DNA of 64,000 nt, taken from assembly GCF_037038585.1 (NCBI RefSeq), contig NW_027288588.1:744001-808000 (forward strand). Reading direction: 5' to 3'. Below the pieces are notes generated by a model, which saw only the letters and a list, made by a program, of their open reading frames with translations, was not told the origin of the DNA and made no database searches. The translations under genes were made by a program, and so were the position numbers. The DNA comes from Patagioenas fasciata. Taxonomy: Eukaryota > Chordata > Aves > Columbiformes > Columbidae. Below are positions 11,495 through 21,518 of this stretch, one piece after another; the stretch's first letter is position 1; every line of letters begins with the position of its first letter.

Positions 11495-14142
11495 CTTGGT
11501 AGGGCAGGATTTGGGGGTGGAAAGTTTAGGGGGTAGGGCTGGGGGTGCAGGATTTGGGGGTGAAGGGGTTGTGGGGTGCAGGGTTCTGGGGTGCAGGGTT
11601 TGGGAGATCGGGACGTGGGGCTGGAGGATTTGGGGGTGCAGGGTTTGGGGCAGCAGGATCTGGGGGTGCAGAGTTGGGGGGTGCAAGATTGGGGGTAGCA
11701 GGGTTTTGGGGAGCAGGGTTTAGGGGTCAGGCTTTAGGGGGACAGGGTTTGGGGGGCAGGGCTGGGAGGGATGATTTGGGGGTGCAGGGTTTAGGGCAGC
11801 AGGATCTTGGGGTGAAGGGGTTTGGGGTGAAGGGTTGGGTAGGACAGGATTTGGGGTGCAGGATTTTAGGGTGCAACTTGTGGGGGTCAGGATTTGGGGT
11901 ACAGGGTTTGGGGGTGCAGGGTTTAGTGGTGCAGGGTTTGGGGGTGCAGGTCTTGGGGAGGCAGAATTGGGGGTGCAGGTTTTTGGAGTTCAGGGATTTG
12001 GGGGTGCAGATTTTGGGTGTTCAGGCCCTGGGGGTGCAGGATTTGGGGATGCAGGTTTGGGGGGGCAGGGCTTAGGGTTTCAGTATCTTGGGTTGAAGAG
12101 GTTTGGGGGGAAGGGTTGTGTACGGCAGGATTTGGGGGTGCAGGGCTTTGGGCTGAATGTTTGGGGGTGCAGGGTTCGCATGTTCAGGACCCGGGGGTGC
12201 AGGATTTGGGTTTGCAGGTTTGGGAATTTTGCGGTAAAGGATTTGGGGTGCAGGGTTGGGGGACGCAGGATCTGAGGGTGCAGCGTTTGGGGTGCAGAGT
12301 TAGGGGCTGCAGGATCTGGGGTGCAGGGTTTGGGGGGCACTGTTTTGGGGGGAAAGATTTGCGAGATGCAGGGTTTAAGGGTTTAGAATTGGAGGTGTCG
12401 AATTTTGGGGTGCAGGAGGTGTGGGGTTTGGGGTTGCAGGATTTGGGGGAGAATGGTTTGGGGGTGCAAGACTTGAGGGTGCAGGGTTTGGGGGTTTGGG
12501 ACATGGGGCTGGAGGATTTGGGGGTGCAGGATTTGGGGTGCAGTGTGTGGGGGTGCAAGATCTTGGGGTGTACGAGCGTTGGGTGTGGGATTTGAAGGAC
12601 AATGATTTGGGGGTGCAGGGATTGGGGGTGTAGGGTTTTGGGGTTGCTGCGTTTGGAGATTCGGGATGTGGAGGTCAAGGATTTAGGGGTACAAGGGCTG
12701 GTTGCAGGATTTGGGGTGCAGGGTTTGGTTGCAGGATTTGGGGGTGCAGGGTTTGAAGTGCAGGGCTAAAGGGGGCAGGATTTGGAGGTGCAAGATTTGG
12801 TGGTCTGGGGTACTGGGCTGCAGGGTTTTGGGGTGCGGGATTTGGGGGTGCAGGTTCCATGTCTTTAGGAACTGGGTGGGGAGGGTTTCTTGGTGCGGAC
12901 TTTTGAGTGCAAGTTTGAGGGGCCTTGATTTTGGGGTGCATGGTTTGGGGGGCAGGATTCCGGGTGTAAGGTTTTGAGGTGCAGGACTTGGGGGTGCAGG
13001 TTTCACACGTTAAGGAACTGGGGCTGCAGAGGTTGGGGGTGCAGCGTTGTGGGCTGCAGGGTTGAAGGGTGCAGGATTTAGGGGTACAGGTTTTGGGGGT
13101 GCAGGAGCTGGGGGTGCAGGCTGTAGGGATCAGAATATGGGGGTGCAGGGTTCTGGGGTGCAGGATCTGGGTGAGCAGGCTGTTGGGGTACAGAACCTTG
13201 TAGTTCAGCGTTTAGAGGCAGGATTTGGGGGTGCAGGGCTTTGGGGTGAGGGGTCTGGGGTGAGGGGTTCAGGTGTTCAGCACCTGGGGGTGCAGGACCT
13301 GAGGGTTGGAGGATTTGGGGGTGCAGGGATTTGGGGGTGCAGGGATATGGGGTGCAACTTGTGGGGTGCAGGGTTTTGGGTATAGGGTTTTGGGGTGCAG
13401 AGTTTTGGGGGGGGGATTGGGGGAGCAGGGTTTCAGGGTGCAAGGTTCAGTGGTGCAGGGTTCTGGGGGTGCAGGGTTTAGCGCCAGAATTGGGGGTGCA
13501 GGGTTTGGGATTGCAGGGTGTTGGGGGAAGGATCTGGGGGTACAAGATGTGGGGTAGCAGGGTTTTGGGGTGCAACTTGTGGGGGCAGGATTTGGGGTCC
13601 AGGAGGTTGGGGGTGCAGGGTTTGGGGTGTAGGATTTAGTGGAGCAGGGACTGGGGGTGAAGGTCTTGTGGAGGCAGAATTGGGGGTGCAGGTCTTGGGG
13701 AGGCAGAATTGGGGGTGCAGATTTTGGCTGTTCAGGACCTGGGGGTGCAGGATTTGGGGATGTAGGTTTTGGGGGGTAGATTTTGGGGTGCTGGGTTCGG
13801 CACATGGGTCTGGAGGATTTGGGGGTGCAGGGTTAAGGGGTTTAGGATTTTGGGGTGCACAGTTTAGGGTGCACGTTCTGGGCATGTATGATTTGAGAGT
13901 GCAGGGCTTTGGGGTACAGGATTTGGGGTGCAGGCTTTTGGGGTCAGGATCTGGGGGTGCAGGGTGTTGGGGAGAAGGATTTGGGGGTGGAGCATTTTGA
14001 AGTGCAGGGTTTGGAGGAGGGAGGTTTTGGGGGTGAAAGATTTGGTGGTTCAGGTTTTGGGGGTGCAGTGTTAAAAGGGTGGAGGATTAGGGGTGCAGGA
14101 TTTGGGGGTGCACTGTTTGGGGGTGCAGGGTTTAGAAGTCAG

Positions 14143-14440
14143 GTCTAAGAGTGCAGCGTTTGGGGTGCAGGGGCTTGGGGGGAAAATTAAGGTTGCAGAG
14201 TGTGGGGTGCATAGGACTGGGGCTGCAGGATTTGGGGGTTCAGTGTTTAGGGCAGCACAACCTCGGGGTGCAGGGGTTTGCAGTGAAAGGTTTGTTAGGC
14301 AGGATTTGGGGTGCAGGATTCTGGGGTGCTGGGTTTGGGGTACAGGATTTGGTGTTGCAGGGATGGGGTTGAAGGGCTTGGGTTTCCAGGCCTTTGAGGT
14401 GCAGGATTTGGAGGTGCAAGGTTTGGGAGGGAATTCTTTG
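14143..14440 (+). repeat. Higher-order duplicate inside 15-bp array, copy 1
   Basis: This segment is nearly identical to 15826-16285, starting with GAAGTCAGGTCTAAGAGTG and including the shared non-consensus stretch around CAGTGTTTAGGGCAGCACAA. It shows that the array grows by block duplication as well as single-unit slippage. Copy 2 carries an extra insert of array units, mainly at about 15925-16030. Confidence 0.85.
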
Positions 14441-15825
14441 GGGTGCAGGGTTTGGGGTTCCAGGAGGTGGGGGAAGGACCTTGGGGTGTAGGGTTTGGGG
14501 GGCAGGGTTTTGGGGGAAGGATTTAGGGGTGCAGGGTTTTGAAGTGCAGCATTTCAGGGGGGCATGATTTTGGGGGTGCACATGTGGGGGTCCAGGTTTG
14601 GGGGATGCAGAGTTTGTGAATGGAGGATTTTGGGGTGCTGGGTTTGGGGCTGCCTAATTTGGGGGTGCAGTGTTTGGGTGTTCAGGACCTGGGGTTGCTG
14701 CGTTTGGGAATGCAGGCTTTGGGGGTGCAGGGCTCAGGATTTGGGAGGGCAGGATCAGGGGGTGTAAGATTTCAGGGTTTAGGGGTGCAAAGTATGGTAG
14801 GGCTGAATTATAGGGGTGCAAAGTATGGTAGGGCTGAATTTAGGGGTGCAGGATTTGGTATTACAGGTTTTGGGGAATCATGGCTTGGGAGGAAGGATTT
14901 AGGGGTGCAGGGTTTCAAGATGCAGGATTTGGGGTGCAGTATTTGGGGTTGCAGGTTTGGGGGGTGCAAGTTGTGGGGCGGCAGGATATCGGGTACAGGG
15001 TTCTGGGCTGCAGGGTTTGGGGGTGCAGGATTTCAACGTGCAGGGTTCTGGGGTGCAGTATCTGGGGGTCCAGGGTTTGGCAGTGCATTGGCTTTGGGGG
15101 TTGAAGGATTTGGGGGTGCAGGGTTTAGGGATGCAGGATTTGGGGGTGCAGGATTCGGGGGTGCAGAGTTAGGGGGCAGGATTTTCAGTGCAGGGTTTCA
15201 GGGTACAGAACTTGGTGGTGCAGGATCTGGGGGTGCAGGTTTTCGGTGGGGAATTTGGGGGTGCAGGGTGTTGAGGAAGGATCTGAGGGTACAATATTTG
15301 GGCTTTAAGGGTTTAGGGGGGCAGGATCTGGCAGTGCAGAGTTTGGGGACAGGACCTGGGGGTGCAGCGATTGGGGTTACAGGTTCTGGGGGTGCAGGGT
15401 CGAGGGAATTATTTGAGGTGCAGGGTTATGAGAGTGCAGGATTTCTGGGTGCAGAGTTTGGGGTGCTGGGTATGGGGCAGCAGCATCTGGGGGTGTAGGT
15501 TTTGGGGGTTCATTCATTTGGGGGGAGGATCCGGGGGTGCAGGGTTTAAGGGTTCAGGATTTGGAGGTGTAGGGTTTTGGGGTAAAGGGTTCTGGGTTGA
15601 GGTTTTGGGGTGAAAGATTTGGGGATGCAGTGTTAAGGGGTGGAGGCTTAGAGGTGCAAGATTTGGGGGTGGAGAGTTTTCGTGTGTCTGATTTGGGGGT
15701 GCAGGGTCTGGGGGTGCAAGATCCTGGAATTCAGGATCTGGGGGTTCAGGATTTGGGGGTGTACAGTATGGGAGGGAAGGATCTGGGGCTTCAGGATTTG
15801 GGGGTGCACTGTTTGGGGGTGCAGG

Positions 15826-16285
15826 GTTTAGAAGTCAGGTCTAAGAGTGCAGCGTTTGGGGTGCAGGGGCTTGGGGGGAAATTTAAGGTTGCAGAGTGTG
15901 GGGTGCACAGGACTGGGGCACAGGATTTGGGGGTGCGGGGTTTCAGGGTTCAGGATTTGGAGGTGTGGAGTTTTGGGGTGCAGGGGTTGGGAGTGCAGGG
16001 TGGTGGGGGTGAGAGATTTGGGTGCAGGATTTGGGGGTGCAGAGTCTTGGGAGTCAAGGATCCGGGTCTGCAGGATTTGGGGGTTCAGTGTTTAGGGCAG
16101 CACAATCTTGGGGTGCAGGGGTTTGCAGTGAAAGGTTTGGTAGGCAGGATTTGGGGTGCTGGGTTTGGGGTGCTGGGTTTGGGGTACAGGATTTGGTGTT
16201 GCAGGGATGGGGTTGAAGGGCTTGGGTTTCCAGGCCTTTGAGGTGCAGGATTTGGAGGTGCAAGGTTTGGGAGGGAATTCTTTGG
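15826..16285 (+). repeat. Higher-order duplicate inside 15-bp array, copy 2
   Basis: Partner of 14143-14440. Both ends match closely, while the middle differs by an inserted group of array units, so the two blocks diverged after duplication. Confidence 0.85.
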
Positions 16286-16642
16286 GGTGCAGGGTTTGGG
16301 GGCAGGTTTAGGGGTGGAGGGTATAGGACGGAAAGATTTGGGAATGCAGGGTTTGGGGTGCAGGTTTCGGGGTTCAGGAAGGTAGGGAGGGCAGGATTAG
16401 GGGGTGCAAGGTTTCAGTTGTAGGGTTTAGGGGTGCAGAGTTTGGTAGGGCCGAATTTGGGGGTGCAGGATTTGGGGTGCAGGGTTTGGGAAGACAGGAT
16501 CGGGGTGGGGGATTTGGGGGTGCAGGATTGAGGGGCAGGGTTTTGGTGCAGGGCTTGGGGTCAGGATCTGGGGTGCAGGTTTGGGAAGAGTATTTTGGGG
16601 TGCAGGATTTTGGGTGCCGTGTTTGCGGGGCAGGTTTGGGGT

Positions 16643-17599
16643 GATCACTGCTGATCCGCACACACTCGCTCTCTCTGGTATTCACCTCCACTCCTGCTCC
16701 TCCACCTCCCCACTGTTCTCTCCATCTCCTCTCTTCTCATTCCCACCACACTCTGCACACAGACCCGACCACTGAGAATGTTCCAGAACACGCTGATCCA
16801 AACCCCGCTGGGACCTCCAGGCTCCATGGCAGTGTGAAAATTGAGTGTGCCACAGAATCCCTTTGGGTGTCAAACACCTTGAAGGTGCTGGAGTCCAAGC
16901 ACAACCCCCCGCCACTGCCCACGGCCCTCAGGAGCTCCTGTGGAAACCCCTCCAGGGATGGCGGCTCCAGCCCTGCCCTGGGCAGCCCGTTCAGTGCCCG
17001 ACAGCCCTCGCTGGGAGGAACAGCTCCCAGGCTCCAGCCAGAAGCTCACCCGGTACCGCTGGGGCCGTCTCCTCTCCTCCTGCCGCTCGTTCCCGGGCAG
17101 AGTCCCCGAAGCCCGCTCTCCGGGCGCTCTGCGGGCGGCTCCTGGCCCGGCCGCCCCCCGCACTCCCGCTCTGGCTCCGCCCCAAGGCTCAGGCGGGAAC
17201 GGCCGCTGCGGCCCGGCCGGCCAATCGCAGCTCGCCGCCTCAGCCCCGCGCGCCGCCGGCCGGTGGCCCCGCCCCCTCATCCCCCATCCCCTCAGGAGGG
17301 GCCGCACCCGCTGGTGCTGAGCGCGGAGCTGCTGGCGCCACTCGGAGAGGCTCCAGGGGACACCCCCAAAGGCAATGGAGCCCTGCCCTGTTGGGCAGAG
17401 GGGGAGGACCTGAGACAGCCCCTGCCCTGTCGCTGTCGGGCACCGCTAGGGGACCGAAAAGATGACGAGGGTTGGAGGCGAGTTCCAGTTCGGCGCCACG
17501 GGCATCCTGGGAAAAATAGGCAGGCTGACCCAGAAAGGTACAGCGACCGAGAAGAGCTTAGCTGAGAGAAAATCACTGAAAGAGACCCGGTCTGGTTTG
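16643..17599. promoter_or_regulatory. CpG-rich island, no gene assigned
   Basis: The interval about 17040-17350 is dense in CpG and holds a CCAAT box (near 17220) and GC boxes (CCCCGCCCC near 17266-17274), which looks like a promoter island. No exon with a recognisable product or good splice site could be linked to it. Confidence 0.3.
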
Positions 17600-18070
17600 T
17601 GACAAAACCAGGACACCCCCAAATTGTGTACTTTGCCCAAAAAATGGGCCCCAAAAATGCTTTTTCCCCATAAAAATGGGTTCCCCGCAAAACTGAGTGT
17701 TTTCCCCCCAAAATGGACCTCAAGTATTGGAAGTATTGGTTTTTTCCCAAAACAATGGGTCTTGTTCCCTCCAGAATGGGTACTACCCCACGAAAAATGG
17801 GACTGAAAATGGGTGTTTCATTCCAAAAATGTGTCCAAAAAATGGTGTTTGCCCACAAAGTGTGGGCCCAAAAGTTGTTTTTCCCCCCCCAAAAAAATGA
17901 GTGCACCCAAAACTGTGTGCACCCTCCGAAAATGGGTCCAAAGATGGGTGTTTCTCCCCAAATATGGCCCTAAAATTGGGGTTTTCCCCAAAATATGCAC
18001 TTGTTTCTAATAAAAAAATGTGTTTCCCCCAAAAAAATGGATCAAAAAATGAGTGTTTCCCCCAAAAAGG
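17600..18070. repeat. Degenerate CCCCAAAAATGGG repeat array
   Basis: Loose tandem repeat of about 20-25 bp built from TTTTCCCCC, CAAAAATGGG and short spacers. Copies are strongly diverged, so this is an old array. Non-coding. Confidence 0.8.
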
Positions 18071-18312
18071 TTATAAATTTTTTTGCAAGATTTGCCAAGT
18101 TTGGGCAAAATTACAGATTTTCTTGTCAAGATTTGTAGATTTTGGCGCAAAATTGCAAGGTTTTGGGGCAAGATTTGCAATTGGGGGGGAAATTAGTATT
18201 TTGAGGCAAGATTTGCGCATTTTTTGGTTAAATTACAAATTTATTTGCAAGAGTTTGGAAGTTTTGCAATTTCTTTTTGGCAAAACTGCTCAGTTTGGGG
18301 GCGTTATTGTGC
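18071..18312. repeat. Degenerate TTTGCAAGATTTG repeat array
   Basis: Immediately follows the previous array with a different unit of about 28 bp: TTTGGGGCAAGATTTGCAA and variants, about eight degenerate copies. It stops where the CR1 fragment begins. Confidence 0.75.
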
Positions 18313-18318
18313 AAGATG

Positions 18319-18575
18319 ATGAGAGAGGTTCTCCTGCCCCCCTGCTCTGCCCTGGGGAGACCACCCCTGGAATGTTGTGTCCAGTTCTCCCTCAGCTCCA
18401 GAAGGACAGGGAACTGCTGCAGAGAGCCCAGCGCAGCCACCAAGATGCTGGAGGGAGTGGAGCATCTCCCGTGTGAGGAAAGGCTGAGGGAGCTGGGGCT
18501 CTGGAGCTGGAGGAGACTGAGGGGGGACTCATTCCTGGGGATCAATATGGAAAGGGGGGTGTCCCGGAGGCACCC
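18319..18575 (+). mobile_element. CR1 LINE fragment (+)
   Basis: Matches the 3' part of CR1 ORF2 and beyond: CTGCAGAGAG-type text, CAAGATGCTGGAGGGAGTGG, GTGTGAGGAAAGGCTGAGGG and GGAGCTGGAGGAGACTGAGG are typical. It is cut short on the right, where ERV-derived sequence begins. The same CR1/ERV junction recurs inverted at about 34,745-34,790. Confidence 0.9.
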
Positions 18576-19604
18576 CAGGTTCGTTTAAGGGACAACAGGG
18601 TCCAAAACAACTTTTGTTAAACCAGCGAGAAACAGGGTTTTAGCATCCAAAAGTGACTCGAATACAGGTTCGGATACCAGTTGAGGAAAATGATGAAGGG
18701 GCAGCAACCAATACGACAGGCGGTGCACAGAGTGCATGCACGTGGCTTCACCAAAACAGTGCCGGAGCCGTCCCTGAGTCCGGGAGGAGTCCGCACTTGC
18801 CTGAACACGGTGTGGGGTTATTTTGAAGAGATACACGTACTGTAGTGAGTACGGAAAGTGCACAATCGCGATTCTGCGAGGGTAAATTTACAATACACTC
18901 GCAATCCTGCGAGGGTTAATACACGTGCAGATGTGCACAGAAAATTACACGTGCTTGTGCGGAAGCAGGGGAGGAAAATACACCCGCGATTGTGCGAGGA
19001 AATAATTGATACACGTGCTTGTGTTAAGTACGGAAAGAACGCGTGCAAACGTGCACGGTGTTACAGACGATCACGATAAACAGCACGCACCCGTCGGAAT
19101 AAATTGCTTAGAATTTATTGCAGCAAGCGGGCAAAAGAGCGCTGGGCGGCCGGGGAGCCTGCGCTGCACCACGGCGCCTTTCCAGGAGCGGCCAGCTTGG
19201 TTACATGTGGTAAAGGATTACGTATTCATGGTTATTCCAGGAACGCCTATACACATCCATAACTTTTCCTCAACAAGGCCGTTCTTATTAAAATGAGTTC
19301 CAAGGAATTATATCTATAGTCTTCAGCTCTGGCTCTTTCCTGTTGCGCCTGCGCAGTGTCTGCGGGTGGTCACGGGCGGGGGTCTTTTGGATGAAGGCTG
19401 CGGTCCGTTTCTTTGTGCATTTCTTATCTTTGGCCTAGCACGCTGGGTTTGGCCAGGGCTCCAAGGCCTTGAGCTGGTTTTCCTCCCGCTTTGTGCTGAA
19501 GACCCCGTTATCCCGTTCACACAAGGATGCAACTGGGCCCTTCTCTCTGTCAGTCTCTTCCTGAATGTTCTGCAGGGTACGCTAAATTAGGCTTTTACAC
19601 ATAT
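18576..19604 (-). mobile_element. ERV remnant: LTR, primer site and leader (class III-like)
   Basis: In minus orientation: LTR from about 19,604 to 18,682, with a polyadenylation signal at 19,129-19,124 and an end in CA; then a primer-binding site starting TGGTATCCGAACC at 18,679, resembling the tRNA-Leu type used by ERV-L-like elements; then a leader of about 100 bp that stops at the CR1 junction. The rest of the provirus is missing and the copy is broken. The presumed U5 holds a row of short hairpins (18,860-19,060). The 5' LTR limit is approximate. Confidence 0.6.
18860..19060. repeat. Row of short hairpins within ERV LTR
   Basis: Perfect short inverted repeats recur every 25-60 bp: CTCGCA/TGCGAG with a 4-base loop at 18898-18913, GTGCA/TGCAC with a 4-base loop at 18925-18938 and again at 19043-19056, plus weaker TCGC/GCGA and CGC/GCG examples between them. 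Confidence 0.7.
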
Positions 19605-19974
19605 CTGTGGAACAAGTTTTTTACAAAGACTACATACAGGCTGCATTGTTTAATGGCAGCATATACTAATATCACACGCTCAGGTTTCACAGCCACTGAT
19701 AACATATCCATTTAGACCGGTTTGATTAACAAATATATCGTTAAGTCTATTACAGTCCCTAACCCCAGGAAAAATACATCCATGTGTTTAGAGAGAAATT
19801 ATCTTACGGATATACGCTTGCCTGAATCTGGCAAGGAATTCTTCAAGAAAATCCACAGCTCCACAAGGCAGAAAGGCCGGGGCACTGCCTGTGCGGCCCC
19901 AGGGATGGGTCCCCAGCTTGGTGACCTGCAAACCACGTTTTTGTGCAGACGGGGAGGAATGGGGACTGAATCAT
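19605..19974. other. Between two LTRs, no gene seen
   Basis: AT-richer sequence that could be interior ERV material belonging to a flanking LTR. No domain was recognised. Confidence 0.35.
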
Positions 19975-20404
19975 TGTTAGGGAGGACGAGACAGGAGGGT
20001 GCTGGGGACCCGGAGGGTTCTGAGGAAAGGATTGTCAGCGTTGTGCGATGAGGAACGATTCACACAGACGCAGACGGGGCGCACAGGCACAGAGTTCTTG
20101 TTGGCAGCAAGAGCAGAGCCGGGCAGAGCTGAGCTCTCTTTTATTAACGGTTCTCCATTTATAGATTTACAGGGATGAGCTTGGGCTAAGAGGTTAGACA
20201 AATGACTTTGTTCAATAATTGCTATTCTAAACACACCACACTCCTATTGTGACTGGTTTCAGTCACGTTCCCATGCGTATCTTGTGGGCGGCGTTCCGAC
20301 CCACTCATTCACACGCCCAGGCCCAACATTCACACATCACACACACGGGGGTGGTTTTCTGACCGGAGATATCGTTCTCACTGGTCTGGGCCATCACGTC
20401 TTAC
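19975..20404 (-). mobile_element. Solo LTR (ERVK-like, avian)
   Basis: Minus orientation: starts TGTAAGACG near 20404, has a TATA-like CTATAAATGG near 20,164-20,155, an AATAAAAGAGAGCTCAGCTC polyadenylation region near 20,144, a GC-rich R/U5, and ends CCCTAACA at 19975. This arrangement is typical of avian beta-type (ERV2/ERVK) LTRs. No interior sequence was recognised beside it. Exact ends are inferred because no target-site duplication was found. Confidence 0.6.
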
Positions 20405-21284
20405 ACCCATAGAAAACACTTCCGTGTAATCTGTCCAAGGCCCTTTAGCTGGAACCGCACACCCTGCCATTCCCGCAAGAGTTATCGACCCTGAGCCCTT
20501 CGACGGCCCGTGGGACCAGGCGGGCGGCCTGGAGCCGGGCGACCTGTGGCACGGAGCGTTAATGAGCCCTAGGGCACCGCGAGTGCTGCTGCATGGACCA
20601 GGCCTCTCTCCTGGGAACACCAAGGGAGCAGCGGCCACCCATCACCACCCTGTTTGGTTCGGCAGCCTGAACCCCCTCCCCGAGTTTGGCAACGGCACCC
20701 CCCTCAGCACCTTCAGCAAATCAGAGCAGTCCTCTCCATGGCACTGGGAACCGTGAGCAGCGGGAGCTGCAGCGGGACCCGTGTGGGAGCAGGTCCGGTG
20801 CTGCCGGGGCCGGTGGGAGAGGGGTGCAGCCGGCTCCAAAGCCGGTGTGAGCAGCCATCGCCTGCCCAAGCTGCGCCAGGCAGGGCAGCCGCGCTCCCCG
20901 CTGCAGACACGTTGGGTGAGAGGGGCAGGAAGAAGCGGGGAAGGGTGGAAGGAAGCCCATCGGCGCTTGCAGCCCGGTGTCCCCATGTGGGGACATGGCA
21001 GGGGTGGCCTGGGGAAACCCCTCCCGCTCAGGAGACAGTGGGGTGGGGGCAGCTCCCGGAAGCCCCTGCCCACTGCAGAGCCCCTGGCAGGGCCTGGGGG
21101 GAGGGTGTGTGCAGCCCCTCTGTGACACGGTCCGGGGTCACAGTGGGACAGCCAGACGTCACAGTGGTGACAGCCCCCCTGTCCCTGTCGTGACCAGCGT
21201 CTGCCCCACTCACCCGGTGAGGCCGAGTGGACTCCAAGTGCTGAGAGCTGCTCTCGCACCGCTCTGCTCTGGAGTAGCTGCTCT
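20405..21284. other. GC-rich upstream region, no gene seen
   Basis: Lies between the LTR and the purine repeat upstream of the CCDC81-like gene. It may contain that gene's promoter or untranslated first exon, but no specific signal could be fixed. Confidence 0.35.
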
Positions 21285-21462
21285 GCAGTGAGGAGGAGAA
21301 GGCGGAGAGAGGGAGCAGGACAGCACCAAGGAGGTGAAGGGTGGAGAAGGAGAAGGAGGAGGAGGAGGAGAGAAAAAGGAGGAGGAGGAGGAGGAGGAGA
21401 AGGAGAAGAAGGATCAGGAGAAGAAGGAGGAGGAGAAGGACGAGGACAAGGAGAAGCAGTAA
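21285..21462 (+). repeat. Purine-rich (GGA/GAA)n tract
   Basis: Almost pure purine on the + strand, mostly GGA and GAA triplets, ending about 55 bp before the start codon of the CCDC81-like gene. It may lie in its promoter or 5' untranslated region. Such tracts can form H-DNA triplexes. Confidence 0.9.
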
Positions 21463-21518
21463 AGCCATTGTCCAGCCACTCTCTGCAGTTGTTGACTTGA
21501 AGCAGGAGTGGAACTAAG

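Larger units (their letters stand above)
11495..16642. repeat. 15-bp G-rich minisatellite, about 340 copies
   Basis: A 5.1-kb array of degenerate units close to TTTGGGGGTGCAGGA, 14-17 bp each, directly abutting the 39-bp array. The + strand is G/T-rich and poor in C throughout, a strong strand asymmetry. Each unit carries a GGGG or GGGGG run plus GG, so G-quadruplex and R-loop formation are plausible. Open frames with GVQDL-type repeats arise from the 15-bp period. Confidence 0.96.

Noticed and set aside
14620-15498. 292-codon frame rich in Gly and Val
   Set aside because: Produced by the 15-bp repeat; parallel frames exist in other phases.
11495-16642. Possible telomere-like repeat (TTAGGGG motifs)
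   Set aside because: The unit is about 15 bp with a GTGCAGG core, not (TTAGGG)n.
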